Shown here piece after piece: positions 54,411-63,053 of a stretch of 64,000 nt of DNA. Made by a program: the position numbers and the translations under genes. The DNA lies in assembly GCF_005116735.1 (NCBI RefSeq), contig NZ_SWDB01000009.1, forward strand, positions 1 to 64,000. Direction: 5' to 3'. This stretch comes from Thalassotalea mangrovi. Its GTDB lineage: Bacteria > Pseudomonadota > Gammaproteobacteria > Enterobacterales > Alteromonadaceae. The first letter of the stretch is position 1. Each line of letters begins with the position of its first letter. The notes under the pieces were generated by a model. That model saw only the letters and a list, made by a program, of their open reading frames with translations, was not told where the DNA came from and did no database searches.

Positions 54411-55598
54411 TTATAATACTTTAGCGATCGATTGCGCCAGGTATTCAACATTGCTGCGGGAAATACCGGCAATGCTCATCCGTGAAGAGCCGACCATATA
54501 AATGCTGAACTCTTCCTGTAAGCGCTGTACCTGCTCCGGCGTAATCCCCAGGAACGAGAACATGCCTTTCTGGCGGGTAATGAATGAGAAATCACGCTCA
54601 ACACCCTGCGCTTTTAAGTTATCCACTAATAGCTGACGATTATCATTGATACGATTACGCATTTCCGCCAGTTCCGCGTGCCACTGTTGAGTTAGCTCGC
54701 CAGACGATAAAATCGTTTCAACCAGCGCCGCACCGTGTGCAGGTGGCATTGAATAAATACAACGCACTACCGACAATAATACTGAATAGGCTACGTCTGT
54801 CGTCGCTATGTCTTTGCCAATAATAGAGCAGGCACCAATACGTTCACGGTACAAACCGAAGTTCTTCGAGCATGAGCTGCACAGGATCATTTCTTCGACG
54901 TTGGCTGCCATTAAACGGACACCATAGGCATCTTCATCGAGACCGTCACCAAAACCCTGGTACGCCATATCGATTAGCGGCGTGAAACCAACGTTTTTGG
55001 CCAGTTCAACGATTTCCTGCCATTGTTGCTGGTCTAAGTCCATACCACTTGGGTTATGACAACAGGCATGCAACAACACCACATCATCAGCAGCAACTTG
55101 CGATAATGCCGCTTTCATTTCCTCAAACTTTAACGATTTGTTCTCATAATCGTAATATGGGTAAGTTTTTACCGTCAGGCCTGATGCCTGGAACAATCCA
55201 GTGTGGTTTGCCCAGGTCGGATCGCTCACCCAAACCGTCGCACCGGGTTTACAGGCACGAATAAACTCGGCGGCAACACGCAGTGCACCAGTACCGCCTG
55301 GGGTAGAAACCGTGCGTACACGATTTTCGGAAATGACCTGATGTTCAGCAAAAATGAGATCCGTCATTTTTTCATTGAATAACGGTGAACCGGCCGGACC
55401 GATGTAAACCTTGGATTCTTCGTTATCATATCGGTACTTTTCAGCTTTCTTAACGCAATCCAGTATGGTGGTATCACCGTATTCGTTTTTATAGACACCG
55501 ACACCAAGGTCAATTTTATTAGGATTTTCGTCAAGACGATATTTTGCCAGTAGCCCAAGAATAGGATCAGCTGGCAATGCTGATAAATTACCAAACAT
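54411..55598 (-). CDS. Aromatic/aspartate aminotransferase (class I)
   Basis: 395 residues, fold type I PLP enzyme. Catalytic Lys in SCSKNFGLYRERIG, substrate Arg in SRMSIAGI, and NKIDLGVGVYKNE at the N-terminus, as in AspC/TyrB. I cannot separate AspC from TyrB by eye. Upstream of DUF445 with no clear operon. Confidence 0.9.
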   Translation of the reverse strand: MFGNLSALPADPILGLLAKYRLDENPNKIDLGVGVYKNEYGDTTILDCVKKAEKYRYDNEESKVYIGPAGSPLFNEKMTDLIFAEHQVISENRVRTVSTPGGTGALRVAAEFIRACKPGATVWVSDPTWANHTGLFQASGLTVKTYPYYDYENKSLKFEEMKAALSQVAADDVVLLHACCHNPSGMDLDQQQWQEIVELAKNVGFTPLIDMAYQGFGDGLDEDAYGVRLMAANVEEMILCSSCSKNFGLYRERIGACSIIGKDIATTDVAYSVLLSVVRCIYSMPPAHGAALVETILSSGELTQQWHAELAEMRNRINDNRQLLVDNLKAQGVERDFSFITRQKGMFSFLGITPEQVQRLQEEFSIYMVGSSRMSIAGISRSNVEYLAQSIAKVL

Positions 55599-55781
55599 GG
55601 TTTTTGCTACCTTATTTAATGAAAAAAGTAAGATGGGTTAAGCGCAAAGCATACCTTAGTTGTCGTTGGAAATTAAGGCTAAAGTGGGGGAAATTGATTA
55701 AATATTGCAAACTTTTTTATACGCAGAAAAAGGGCGACTGACTTGGTAAAATCAATCGCCCTATAGCTAGTTGAGTGTGTA

Positions 55782-56495
55782 CTATAAAAAGCGAGACAAC
55801 AGTGCCACCACCAGGCCGATCAGACCACCAAACACGCCGCCCCAGACCACAAGCCAGCCAAGATGTTTGTGAATCATCTGCTGAATAATATCTTTAACCA
55901 TTTGCGGGGTTAGCTCATCAAGTCGTTGGTTGATAATGGCTTCTACTTTTTCGCGCATACCGCGTATCACATTCGGTTGTTCTAATTGCTCGCGCACCAG
56001 TTCATTAAACGCATCCTGTTCACTGATGTTTAATAATGAGGTTTGCATCTTATCGATAAATGGCTGTTTTAACGGTTGCAGAGCCTCGCTGCCGCCAAAC
56101 ATGGCAAGCATGCTACCAAATGAAGATTCTTCGATGGTTTGTACTAATGAGTTAAATGCCGGTTCAAGATCGACTTTTTGAATCACATTAGAAAAGTCGA
56201 AATGCACCGCCTGGCCGTCACCCTGGGAAAGAAACTTATCGATATTCTCATCGGTAAAAAACTGGGTCATCATCATGTTGGCAATCGCCCGCTTAAACTC
56301 TTCAAACTGCGACGGAATCACGCCGGAGCCATAGAGCAGGGGCACGCGTTCAAACAGCATATGAATAGCCAATACATTGGTAACAGCACCAGACAGTGCG
56401 AACACACCCACTGAAAATAAAATATCCTGGGATAAAAAATAACCGACCAGCGCCAGACCCAGGGCAATGGTATTGGTGATGTAGCTTTTATTCAC
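55782..56495 (-). CDS. DUF445 family membrane protein
   Basis: 237 residues. N-terminal helices (ITNTIALGLALVGYFL, ILFSVGVFALSGAVTNVLAI), a GVIPSQFEEFKRAI motif, a helical middle and a C-terminal hydrophobic helix. GTG at 56495 is preferred (GGAG 5 nt upstream). Function of DUF445 is unknown. Confidence 0.8.
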   Translation of the reverse strand: MNKSYITNTIALGLALVGYFLSQDILFSVGVFALSGAVTNVLAIHMLFERVPLLYGSGVIPSQFEEFKRAIANMMMTQFFTDENIDKFLSQGDGQAVHFDFSNVIQKVDLEPAFNSLVQTIEESSFGSMLAMFGGSEALQPLKQPFIDKMQTSLLNISEQDAFNELVREQLEQPNVIRGMREKVEAIINQRLDELTPQMVKDIIQQMIHKHLGWLVVWGGVFGGLIGLVVALLSRFL

Positions 56496-56664
56496 AACAA
56501 CTCCATAGACATCAAAAAACCAATATTTTATCAATGAGTTCTATGAGGCCTCAAGATTGGACAGGTAATTTGATATCACTGCAGAACAACGTTTGTAGAC
56601 TAAATATGGATATAACGAGCAATAATTGCCTAAAAATTTACAATTTTATAACCCAAATATTGTT

Positions 56665-56683
56665 GATAATCATTATCATTTAG
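56665..56683. promoter_or_regulatory. Fur box upstream of bfd
   Basis: GATAATCATTATCATTT, a close match to the Fur consensus (GATAATGATAATCATTATC), 42 bp before the bfd ATG. Iron-dependent repression of bfd by Fur is well known in enterics and pseudomonads. Confidence 0.85.
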
Positions 56684-56724
56684 ATTAATCTTAACAGCAG
56701 TTCAATGTTTCAACAGATTCACTC

Positions 56725-56919
56725 ATGTACGTTTGTATTTGTCACGGTATTACCGAACAACAAATTAAAGATTCAACGGCGGAAGGCGCAAGTTCAATGC
56801 GCTGCCTGAAAACTCAGCTGGCTATCGCCTCTACCTGTGGTAAATGTTCGCAGGTGGCGAAAATGGTACTCGATGAAAGCCTGTTGGATTTAGCCGTCGA
56901 AGCAAAAGCCGTCGCCTAA
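56725..56919 (+). CDS. bfd: Bacterioferritin-associated ferredoxin
   Basis: 64 residues. Cys4, Cys6, Cys38, Cys41 form the CxC-x31-CxxC [2Fe-2S] site of Bfd, which reduces and releases iron stored in bacterioferritin. A Fur box lies upstream. The bacterioferritin subunit genes are about 700 bp away on the other strand. Confidence 0.95.
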   Translation: MYVCICHGITEQQIKDSTAEGASSMRCLKTQLAIASTCGKCSQVAKMVLDESLLDLAVEAKAVA

Positions 56920-56940
56920 TCAAAAAATTCTTCCCCGTAT

Positions 56941-56973
56941 AAAAAAGTCCGGTAGAGATACCGGACTTTTTTA
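56941..56973 (+). terminator. Intrinsic terminator of bfd
   Basis: AAAAGTCCGGTA / TACCGGACTTTT with a GAGA tetraloop and a run of T, 22 bp past the bfd stop. Also effective in the other direction. Confidence 0.92.
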
Positions 56974-57016
56974 TTGTGCGTGTCACTGAAAGCAGCTGAT
57001 TTTTGTGGATATCTAA

Positions 57017-57109
57017 GGGTGTCACATGCCGACTAAAGGTGACAAATACCGACTGTTGAGGATGTCAAATGCTGACTAAGGGTGACAATGGCTGACTTAG
57101 AGTGACAAC
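57017..57109 (+). repeat. 21-bp imperfect tandem array
   Basis: At least four units of about 21 bp of the type GGTGACAAATGCCGACTAA, with variants: GGTGTCACATGCCGACTAA, AGGTGACAAATACCGACTG, GATGTCAAATGCTGACTAA, GGTGACAATGGCTGACTTAG. It is followed by AACAGCCCA and a GTCATCCC hairpin; a similar GGTGACAACGAACAGCCCA joins another such hairpin at 57545-57598. Confidence 0.7.
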
Positions 57110-57202
57110 AAACAGCCCACAACCCAAAACCCAGTCATCCCGGCGAAAGCCGGGATCTCGCTCTTTGAAAGCTGAAACCTGAATCCCGAAATCTCGCTCT
57201 TC

Positions 57203-57279
57203 CCGTCATCTCCGCGAAAGTGGAGATCAGCTCTTTCCATCTATAAACCGAGATTTCCTGTCGTGGTAGGAAATGACGG
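57203..57279. repeat. Branched (cloverleaf-like) repeat, copy 2
   Basis: Outer ends CCGTCAT and ATGACGG enclose hairpins ATCTCC/GGAGAT and ATTTCCT/AGGAAAT. Confidence 0.75.
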
Positions 57280-57362
57280 ACCGGTTAGGTACACATGTTA
57301 ATTGCCAAGTCGCTTGTGCTTAAACCTGAAACCTGAAACCTGAATCCCGAAACCTTTACTTC

Positions 57363-57439
57363 CCGTCATCTCCGCGAAAGTGGAGATCTGCTCTATCCAC
57401 CTATAGACCGAGATTTCCTGTCGTGGCAGGAAATGACGG
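57363..57439. repeat. Branched (cloverleaf-like) repeat, copy 3
   Basis: Nearly identical to copy 2 (77 bp, the same hairpins), 160 bp away in the same orientation. Confidence 0.75.
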
Positions 57440-57631
57440 AAAGGTTTATTGTCGATGCTTACGCAACGCCAATATTAAAGAGGTAAGCTACGCTGGTGGA
57501 TAAAATACTCTTGTTGTCGCATTTTCGGTGACAGACCTACGTCGGTGACAACGAACAGCCCAAACCTTAGTCATCCCGGTGTCGACCGGGATCTCGCCCC
57601 TCTGAAACCTGAGACCTGAGACCTCGCTCGT

Positions 57632-58105
57632 CTATTCCTCTTCCATCATTTGCTGCAGGTAATTTTTCAGACCCGCATGATCGATCAAGTACTGTTGTGC
57701 TTCCAGCCAGTCTATCTGCTCTTCCTGATATTCAAGGATCTCTTCCAGCATATCGCGGCTAACATAGTCCTGATGTTGTTCACAAAAGGCGATGGTGGCT
57801 TTCAACGTCTGCAATGAATCCATTTCAAAGCTTAAATTGGCGGCAATCATCTCTTCACAGTGCTCACCGATGCGCAACCGACCCAAGTGTTGCAAATTAG
57901 GCAAGCCTTCGAGAAATAAAATTCGCTCGATAATATCATCGGCATTTTTCATGACCCGAATCGAGCGCTTGTAGTCGGCCTTATTCAGCCCTTTAAAGCC
58001 CCAGTTTTTATGCATCCTCGCATGCAGGAAATACTGATTAATGGCGATTAACTCATTGGCCAGGACATTGTTGAGTTGCTGAATTAACTCCTTCGATGTT
58101 TTCAT
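57632..58105 (-). CDS. Bacterioferritin subunit, haem type (ferroxidase site lost)
   Basis: 157 residues, ferritin four-helix bundle. Haem ligand Met52 is kept (VMKN). Of the ferroxidase ligands, Glu18 and Glu94 remain, but Glu51 is Val, His54 is Asn, Glu127 is Gln and His130 is Gln. So it should bind haem but not oxidise iron well. ATG 58105 has AGGAG 6 nt upstream. It follows the other subunit gene (stop at 58115); its probable partner carries the complementary set of residues. Confidence 0.88.
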   Translation of the reverse strand: MKTSKELIQQLNNVLANELIAINQYFLHARMHKNWGFKGLNKADYKRSIRVMKNADDIIERILFLEGLPNLQHLGRLRIGEHCEEMIAANLSFEMDSLQTLKATIAFCEQHQDYVSRDMLEEILEYQEEQIDWLEAQQYLIDHAGLKNYLQQMMEEE

Positions 58106-58114
58106 CCTCAACTC

Positions 58115-58603
58115 CTATTGGTCACTATCATTGTCGCCCATCTGCGACTGAATGTAGTTTTTCATGCCTATCTTGTCGATTAAACCCAGTTGTTTTTCCA
58201 ACCAGTAAACATGATCTTCTTCCGTGTCGTACAAAAGCTTCTCGAGAATTTCCCGGGATTGATAATCCTGCTCTTCCTCACAAATACCGATAACGTCTTT
58301 CAATGACTGCACCACTTCCATTTCCAGCACCAGGTCATTTTCCATCATTTCTTTAACGTCGTTGCCAATCATTAAATCGCGACGTTTTACCATGTTAGGG
58401 GTGCCTTCCAGAAACAGCATGCGCTTGATCAGAAAATCCGCATGTTCCGTTTCTTCTTCCCGCTCGTGATCGAGGCGCTGATACAGACGATTTAAACCCC
58501 AATCATCGTACATTCGAGAATGAATAAAGTATTGATCGATCGCTGCCAGCTCATTCGCCAACAACGCATTAAACCCCTCAATTACCTTTTTGTTACCTTT
58601 CAT
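58115..58603 (-). CDS. Bacterioferritin subunit, ferroxidase type (haem Met lost)
   Basis: 162 residues. Ferroxidase ligands Glu18, Glu51, His54, Glu94, and Glu128/His131 (offset by one residue) are present, but the haem ligand position 52 is Thr. ATG 58603 follows GAGG. Together with the next gene it makes the two-subunit bacterioferritin type known from Neisseria, Pseudomonas and Magnetospirillum. A Fur-box-like site lies upstream. Confidence 0.88.
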   Translation of the reverse strand: MKGNKKVIEGFNALLANELAAIDQYFIHSRMYDDWGLNRLYQRLDHEREEETEHADFLIKRMLFLEGTPNMVKRRDLMIGNDVKEMMENDLVLEMEVVQSLKDVIGICEEEQDYQSREILEKLLYDTEEDHVYWLEKQLGLIDKIGMKNYIQSQMGDNDSDQ

Positions 58604-58695
58604 CACATTCCTCAATTGAATTGATCAGCCCACTATTAAGGATAGGTCAAACCCGGCAATTTTTCGTTTTTTTCGCAATAAAATCATATAGATAC

Positions 58696-58709
58696 TAATG
58701 ATAACCATT
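58696..58709. promoter_or_regulatory. Fur-box-like site upstream of bfr genes
   Basis: TAATGATAACCATT resembles the Fur consensus (12 of 14 positions of the core by eye) about 95 bp upstream of the ferroxidase-type subunit. Weaker than the bfd site; role unproven. Confidence 0.4.
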
Positions 58710-58774
58710 CACATTACCATTAACAAATAAAGGCACTCCCGAGTATGTAATCACTTATAAACACCCATAAAAAA

Positions 58775-58800
58775 GCCCGGCTCTAAGTCCGGGCATTTTT
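58775..58800 (-). terminator. Intrinsic terminator of the unknown exported protein gene
   Basis: Stem GCCCGG (58775-58780) with CCGGGC (58789-58794), flanked by A and T runs, between the bfr promoter region and the minus-strand gene at 58830. Confidence 0.75.
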
Positions 58801-58829
58801 TCTAGCGATTAAGCGTATGAATTTGCGCG

Positions 58830-59312
58830 TTATTTTTCTACCTGCAGATATTGCAATGCCTGGTTATTCACACATTGAGTAAAACTTTTTTGGCGCTCCT
58901 CTTTGCTAATCACCTTCATCGCATCAGCAACCTGGGTCATTTTCTGCTGTTGCTCTTGTTGTTCCAGATGCCTGGTTTGATCGCTGAAACAGCCAATAAT
59001 GCCAAAATTCAAGGCCATTTCTGAACCAATATTTTCTTCCCCAATACAAGCCATCAACTGCTCAGCCAGAGAGTTTCGGTCGGTGTCGACAATATAAGTT
59101 TGCAACTCTGAACCCGAGGCCTCGACTTCCTGCTTTTCCAGTTTGCAACCAAACAACATGTCGGCAACCGCAACCTTGGCCATCATATTCTGGTGAATCT
59201 CAGTAAAGTTCTGCACCAGCTCCTGCTGGCTTTTCGCTGTGTCTTCACCGGCACACACTGCAACTGACAATAATCCGGAAAAGGTCAAACAAACCAATCG
59301 ACAAAAACCCAT
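58830..59312 (-). CDS. Exported protein of unknown function
   Basis: 160 residues, signal peptide about 1-20 (SVAVCA). The mature part is helical, Gln- and Glu-rich, with four cysteines (FGCKLE, LMACIGE, IGCFSD, TQCVNN) that could form two disulfides. I do not recognise a family. Stands alone with its own terminator. Confidence 0.6.
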   Translation of the reverse strand: MGFCRLVCLTFSGLLSVAVCAGEDTAKSQQELVQNFTEIHQNMMAKVAVADMLFGCKLEKQEVEASGSELQTYIVDTDRNSLAEQLMACIGEENIGSEMALNFGIIGCFSDQTRHLEQQEQQQKMTQVADAMKVISKEERQKSFTQCVNNQALQYLQVEK

Positions 59313-59355
59313 GGGCTAAACCCTCATTTTATTAAAAGTGAAGCGAGATCATACG

Positions 59356-59949
59356 CTAATCCCGCTGAAATACGAGCAACTGATTATTGGCGGGCATGGC
59401 GATATCATTCAGCAACGAAAACCTGGCTTCGGTAGCCAGGGCATTGACCCATTCAAAATCACGAATGCCACTATTTGGATCCCGCTCCAATAACCAAAGT
59501 TGAAAATCGGCATTGCTGGCGCTGGTGTAGTGGCCATTGTATTTAAACGGCCCGTAAATAAACAACTTGCCCTTAGATTTAACCAGTTTATTGGCGACCG
59601 TAAAAAAATTTTCTACCAATTGTGGGGCAACAATATGCAAGGTATTGGCAGTATACAGGCCATCAACTGGCGAATGTTGCCACGAATCCTGATTGATAAG
59701 ATCACACACCACTGGTGGCAATAACGACTCGCCGCCGTAATGGCGAATATTGGTCGCTAAAGCGGGAAGGTTGTCTTCAATATCACTACATTGCCAGAGG
59801 ATATCCGGACGTAGCCCGGTGAAATGTAGCGCATGCTGGCCCGACAGGCTACCAACTTCAAAAATGCTGTAACTTTGCGGCAAATATGCTGCTAACTGCT
59901 GATAAATAGCCTGTTTATTACGCTCGCAAGAGGGCGAAAAGTTTTCCAT
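59356..59949 (-). CDS. DUF938-type methyltransferase-like protein
   Basis: 197 residues. Class I methyltransferase fold with IFEVGSLSGQHALHF (SAM motif I variant, ExGSxxGQH), LWQCSDIE and VDGLYTANTLHIV, all typical of DUF938. Substrate unknown. ATG 59949 chosen; an earlier TTG at 59970 lacks support. Confidence 0.8.
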   Translation of the reverse strand: MENFSPSCERNKQAIYQQLAAYLPQSYSIFEVGSLSGQHALHFTGLRPDILWQCSDIEDNLPALATNIRHYGGESLLPPVVCDLINQDSWQHSPVDGLYTANTLHIVAPQLVENFFTVANKLVKSKGKLFIYGPFKYNGHYTSASNADFQLWLLERDPNSGIRDFEWVNALATEARFSLLNDIAMPANNQLLVFQRD

Positions 59950-59994
59950 GTACTCGATACGTACCGTCAAAAATTTCGCCCAGTCTAGCGCAAT

Positions 59995-60876
59995 CTATTC
60001 TTTGTTGGCTACCTGATGAATATAAACATCCTGTTGCGGATATGGAATGGTCAAGCCGTTTTCATCGAAGGCCAGTTTAATATTTTCCATGAAATCAAAA
60101 TAGACATCCCAGTAATCCGGGCGATTGACCCACACCCGAACGTATAAATCTACCGAGTTTGCGCCATGGGCACCGACCACCAGGGTTCTCGATTTATCAC
60201 TGAGGATGCGCTTCTCCTTGTCGAGAAGATCGCCAATCACCTGTTTTGCCAGCTTAATCGAATCGTCATAGCTGACACTGACCACAAAGTCGACACGTCG
60301 GGTATTTTCCGCCGAATAGTTCACCAGGCTGCCATTGGAAAGCATGCCGTTAGGAATAAACACTTTCTTGTTATCCGGCGTTTTTAATACGGTATTAAAA
60401 ATCTGGATTTCTTCCACGGTACCGCTCTGTCCCTGAGCTTCAATAAAGTCACCCGCTTTAAACGGCCGGTACATCAGGATCAGAATTCCGCCGGCAAAGT
60501 TAGATAGGCTGCCTTGCAATGCCAGGCCAACCGCTAAACCAGCCGCACCTAACAGGGCAATCAATGATGCGGTTTCAATACCTATCATCGATGCGAAGAT
60601 AATGATGCAGATTAGTCGTAATATGCTGTGAATGATATCGAGCAGGAACTTACGCAAGGTAATCTCAACCTCGCGTTTTTCCATCGCCCGGTTAAGAAAA
60701 CGGACGATACTGTTGGCAACCCACAAGGTAATGCGCAATACCACCAACGCAATAACCAGAGTAATGGTGAAGTCGACCACCATGTCGATATATTTATGGA
60801 AAAATTCTGGTACCTGAGACAGGCTTAACTTATCTGCGGCCTCCTGGGCCGCATTTCCCTGATCCGATTTTTGCAT
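59995..60876 (-). CDS. mscS: Small-conductance mechanosensitive channel MscS
   Basis: 293 residues, three N-terminal helices then the pore helix TM3 (LIALLGAAGLAVGLALQGSLSNFAGGILIL, Gly/Ala packing) and the cytosolic beta and alpha/beta domains. It opens under hypo-osmotic stress. Size matches E. coli MscS (286). Confidence 0.94.
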   Translation of the reverse strand: MQKSDQGNAAQEAADKLSLSQVPEFFHKYIDMVVDFTITLVIALVVLRITLWVANSIVRFLNRAMEKREVEITLRKFLLDIIHSILRLICIIIFASMIGIETASLIALLGAAGLAVGLALQGSLSNFAGGILILMYRPFKAGDFIEAQGQSGTVEEIQIFNTVLKTPDNKKVFIPNGMLSNGSLVNYSAENTRRVDFVVSVSYDDSIKLAKQVIGDLLDKEKRILSDKSRTLVVGAHGANSVDLYVRVWVNRPDYWDVYFDFMENIKLAFDENGLTIPYPQQDVYIHQVANKE

Positions 60877-61066
60877 GATTTTCTCCGAATTTTCATTAGG
60901 TTATTACGCTATAGCATAGTCGAATATAAGACAAATTTAACCTATAAATTGAAACACCTTGCAATCCATGCCTGAATGCCAACAGTAGTCTCCTGCTAGA
61001 AATTTTCTGTAAGAAATCTCACGCCATCGTGACTATGTAGATAAGACAACTGAACGGAGAGAGACA

Positions 61067-61351
61067 ATGACTGAATTTATTCTTGCATTTATCGGCATCT
61101 GGCTGTTTATAGCAGCGTGCAGCTATGGCCAGGCTCGCAGCAAAAATCATCCCCAACTCAAGCATATCTATAAACTCTTATCGGCAGATTGGGATATCAA
61201 CGGATATGGTTTTGAGGCTGAAATTGGCCAAAGTACAAAGCAGCAGGCAAAAGATGATGAAATTTCAGCATTAAAACAGCGCATTGCGCATCTGGAAACC
61301 ATCATTTGCGATCGTAATTACGAGCTGAACGAAGTTCTGCGCAAGCTCTGA
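61067..61351 (+). CDS. Small membrane protein with coiled coil (PspB-like)
   Basis: 94 residues: one N-terminal membrane helix (FILAFIGIWLFIAACSYG), a basic/polar stretch and a C-terminal coiled coil (EISALKQRIAHLETII). The layout and the RIAHLETIICDRNYEL end resemble PspB, the phage-shock membrane regulator, but similarity is weak and no other psp gene is nearby. GGAGAG lies upstream of the ATG. Confidence 0.5.
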   Translation: MTEFILAFIGIWLFIAACSYGQARSKNHPQLKHIYKLLSADWDINGYGFEAEIGQSTKQQAKDDEISALKQRIAHLETIICDRNYELNEVLRKL

Positions 61352-61440
61352 TAAACTGGCTATCCTGGCTAAACTTGCTTTTATTTCGGTATTTCACTAA
61401 ATTACGAATTAAGGAGTTCAAATATTAATCAGGAGTTGTG

Positions 61441-61710
61441 GTGGCAGACGTTTACCAGGCACTTTCCAGTGCCGCTCGCCGGGATATTCTTGCCCTGTTA
61501 AAACAAGGCGATCTCAGTGCAGGGGAGATTGCCGAGCAATTAAACATTGGCAAGTCAACCTTGTCCGGACACCTGAATGTACTGAAATCTGCAGACTTAG
61601 TAGCGACCCAGCGGCAAGGCACTACCATCATTTACAGTCTCAAGACCAGTGTCGTTGAAGATCTCCTGAACCAGCTTTATTCATTGTTTAACAAGGAAAA
61701 AAGATTATGA
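61441..61710 (+). CDS. ArsR-family repressor (SdpR-like)
   Basis: 89 residues, winged helix: ALSSAARRDILALLKQGDLSAGEIAEQLNIGKSTLSGHLNVLKSADLV is the ArsR/SdpR signature. GTG at 61441 is 5 nt after AGGAG; a GTG 3 nt earlier is also possible. The end overlaps the next gene by 4 bp, so both are translated together. In Bacillus SdpR represses its own operon and SdpI sequesters it. Confidence 0.85.
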   Translation: MADVYQALSSAARRDILALLKQGDLSAGEIAEQLNIGKSTLSGHLNVLKSADLVATQRQGTTIIYSLKTSVVEDLLNQLYSLFNKEKRL

Positions 61711-62354
61711 CTGCGATGCGAAGTGCCTGGGTGGTGTTTGCAATAACGCTGGCAGCATGCCTGACTGGCCTGTGGCTGTTACCAGGCGACATGCAAATTC
61801 CACAACACTGGAATATTCATGGTGAACCGGATCGATTCGGCTCGTTAACGGTAGCCCTGATCTACCCGCCAGCGATCATGCTGGGGCTGCTACTGTTGTT
61901 GACCTTTTTAAAGCATTTTGAGCCCCGCCAGGAAAACCTGCAGGAATCAGAAAAAGCCAAGGGCTGGATTGGTCTGGCAGTAACCTTGCTGATGGCGTTA
62001 ATGGCTGCGGCGAACATTGGTCTGGGCATGGGTTATGAAGTACCGGTACTACGCCTGTTGATGATTGCGATATTTATGTTATTTATCATCATTGGCAATT
62101 TCCTTTCCAAGACCCGCAGCAATTTCTTTATTGGCATTCGTACGCCCTGGACCTTATCCAGTGACGAAAACTGGCGCAGAACTCATCATCTTGGCGGACG
62201 CCTGTTTATGCTCGCTGGTGTCATCGGCCTGTTAATCTCATTCGCCCTGGCAGAGCAGCACTTAGGCTACCTGATGCTCGGACTCATATTACCCCCAGCG
62301 CTGATCCCGGTGATTTACAGCTGGTACTTATGGCACAGGAAAAACGGTCAATAG
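61707..62354 (+). CDS. SdpI-family membrane protein
   Basis: 215 residues, about six helices. N-terminal DUF1648 (IPQHWNIHGEPDRFGS) and C-terminal SdpI domain (KTRSNFFIGIRTPWTLSSDENWRRTHHLGGRLF). Immunity/signal protein in Bacillus against the Sdp toxin; here no toxin gene is adjacent, so its signal is unknown. Confidence 0.85.
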   Translation: MTAMRSAWVVFAITLAACLTGLWLLPGDMQIPQHWNIHGEPDRFGSLTVALIYPPAIMLGLLLLLTFLKHFEPRQENLQESEKAKGWIGLAVTLLMALMAAANIGLGMGYEVPVLRLLMIAIFMLFIIIGNFLSKTRSNFFIGIRTPWTLSSDENWRRTHHLGGRLFMLAGVIGLLISFALAEQHLGYLMLGLILPPALIPVIYSWYLWHRKNGQ

Positions 62355-62498
62355 GGTAGGCAATGAATTAACGGGTTACTTTCTTTTGATCAGCGAAATG
62401 GCTGCAACTTATGCTTAAATATGAAGAAAGTCACTACAGATACCATTTATTGGGATTGTTTAGCCAGATTGAATGTTGCTAACAACGGCCCATAAAAG

Positions 62499-62523
62499 AA
62501 AAGCGACCATCCGGGTCGCTTTT
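62499..62523 (-). terminator. Intrinsic terminator before the small DUF gene
   Basis: Arms AAAAGCGACC / GGTCGCTTTT with a short loop; A- and T-rich flanks make it active in both directions between convergent genes ending at 62354 (+) and 62541 (-). Confidence 0.85.
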
Positions 62524-62540
62524 TCAATTATCCAATAAGA

Positions 62541-62786
62541 TTACCAATTGAGGCGGATCCGGAGTTTATCCCCCGAGCTTACCAATCCACACATTTCTTC
62601 GTAAGGCGTGCATTGTTCCAGCCAGACTTCATTTAAGAAATGTTCATTGAAATGTTCTTTAATATCGCCGAGCGAATTAAATTTTAACGGTTGTTGCTGT
62701 TCGTCAGTCACGACGGAGCGCTTGCCACCGTCACCGATTTCCACGAGATAAGTGTTACCTTCTAGTGATTCAATAAACAAATCCAT
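62541..62786 (-). CDS. Small protein of unknown function (DUF6482-like)
   Basis: 81 residues: MDLFIESLEGNTYLVEIGDGGKRSVVTD..., ending LRIRLNW. The layout (short strand pair, FNEHFLNEVWLEQ helix, C-terminal strand) recalls small proteins annotated DUF6482 in vibrios; I am not certain. Alone, with its own terminator downstream. Confidence 0.55.
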   Translation of the reverse strand: MDLFIESLEGNTYLVEIGDGGKRSVVTDEQQQPLKFNSLGDIKEHFNEHFLNEVWLEQCTPYEEMCGLVSSGDKLRIRLNW

Positions 62787-62914
62787 AAGTACCTCTCTTT
62801 ACAGCCTTGTCAGAACGATCCGGAATGACCGGTCTGCGATAAAAAATACGGTAACTTTTCAATAATAGTTCAAATACGATGTCGGACGGCGAGTTTCGTG
62901 CCGATAAATTGCAA

Positions 62915-62953
62915 GCAATTGTTTCTCAGCAACTCAGTTGCTGCGGTAATTGC
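62915..62953. other. Nested hairpin in the intergenic gap
   Basis: CAGCAACT / AGTTGCTG around one base inside outer arms GCAATT / AATTGC. Downstream of the kinase gene and upstream of the small DUF gene; no T-tract. Confidence 0.5.
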
Positions 62954-63053
62954 AGCCAATATTATGCACTTCGAATAAGTAAGGCAGAAAATAGCATTTG
63001 TGTGAATTAACGGGTTTGGTGACGAGAAGCTAAGCCTTATACCAGCCTGGCAA

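Larger units (their letters stand above)
57134..57631. repeat. Repeat island before the bacterioferritin genes
   Basis: The stretch between bfd and bfr holds GTCATCCC hairpins (57134-57160 and 57570-57598), two branched elements (57203-57279 and 57363-57439) and CCTGAAACCTGAATCCCG repeats (57165-57190, 57315-57350, 57600-57628). The two branched elements with their upstream CCTGAAACC block form a direct repeat of period 160. No gene is evident. Confidence 0.75.
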
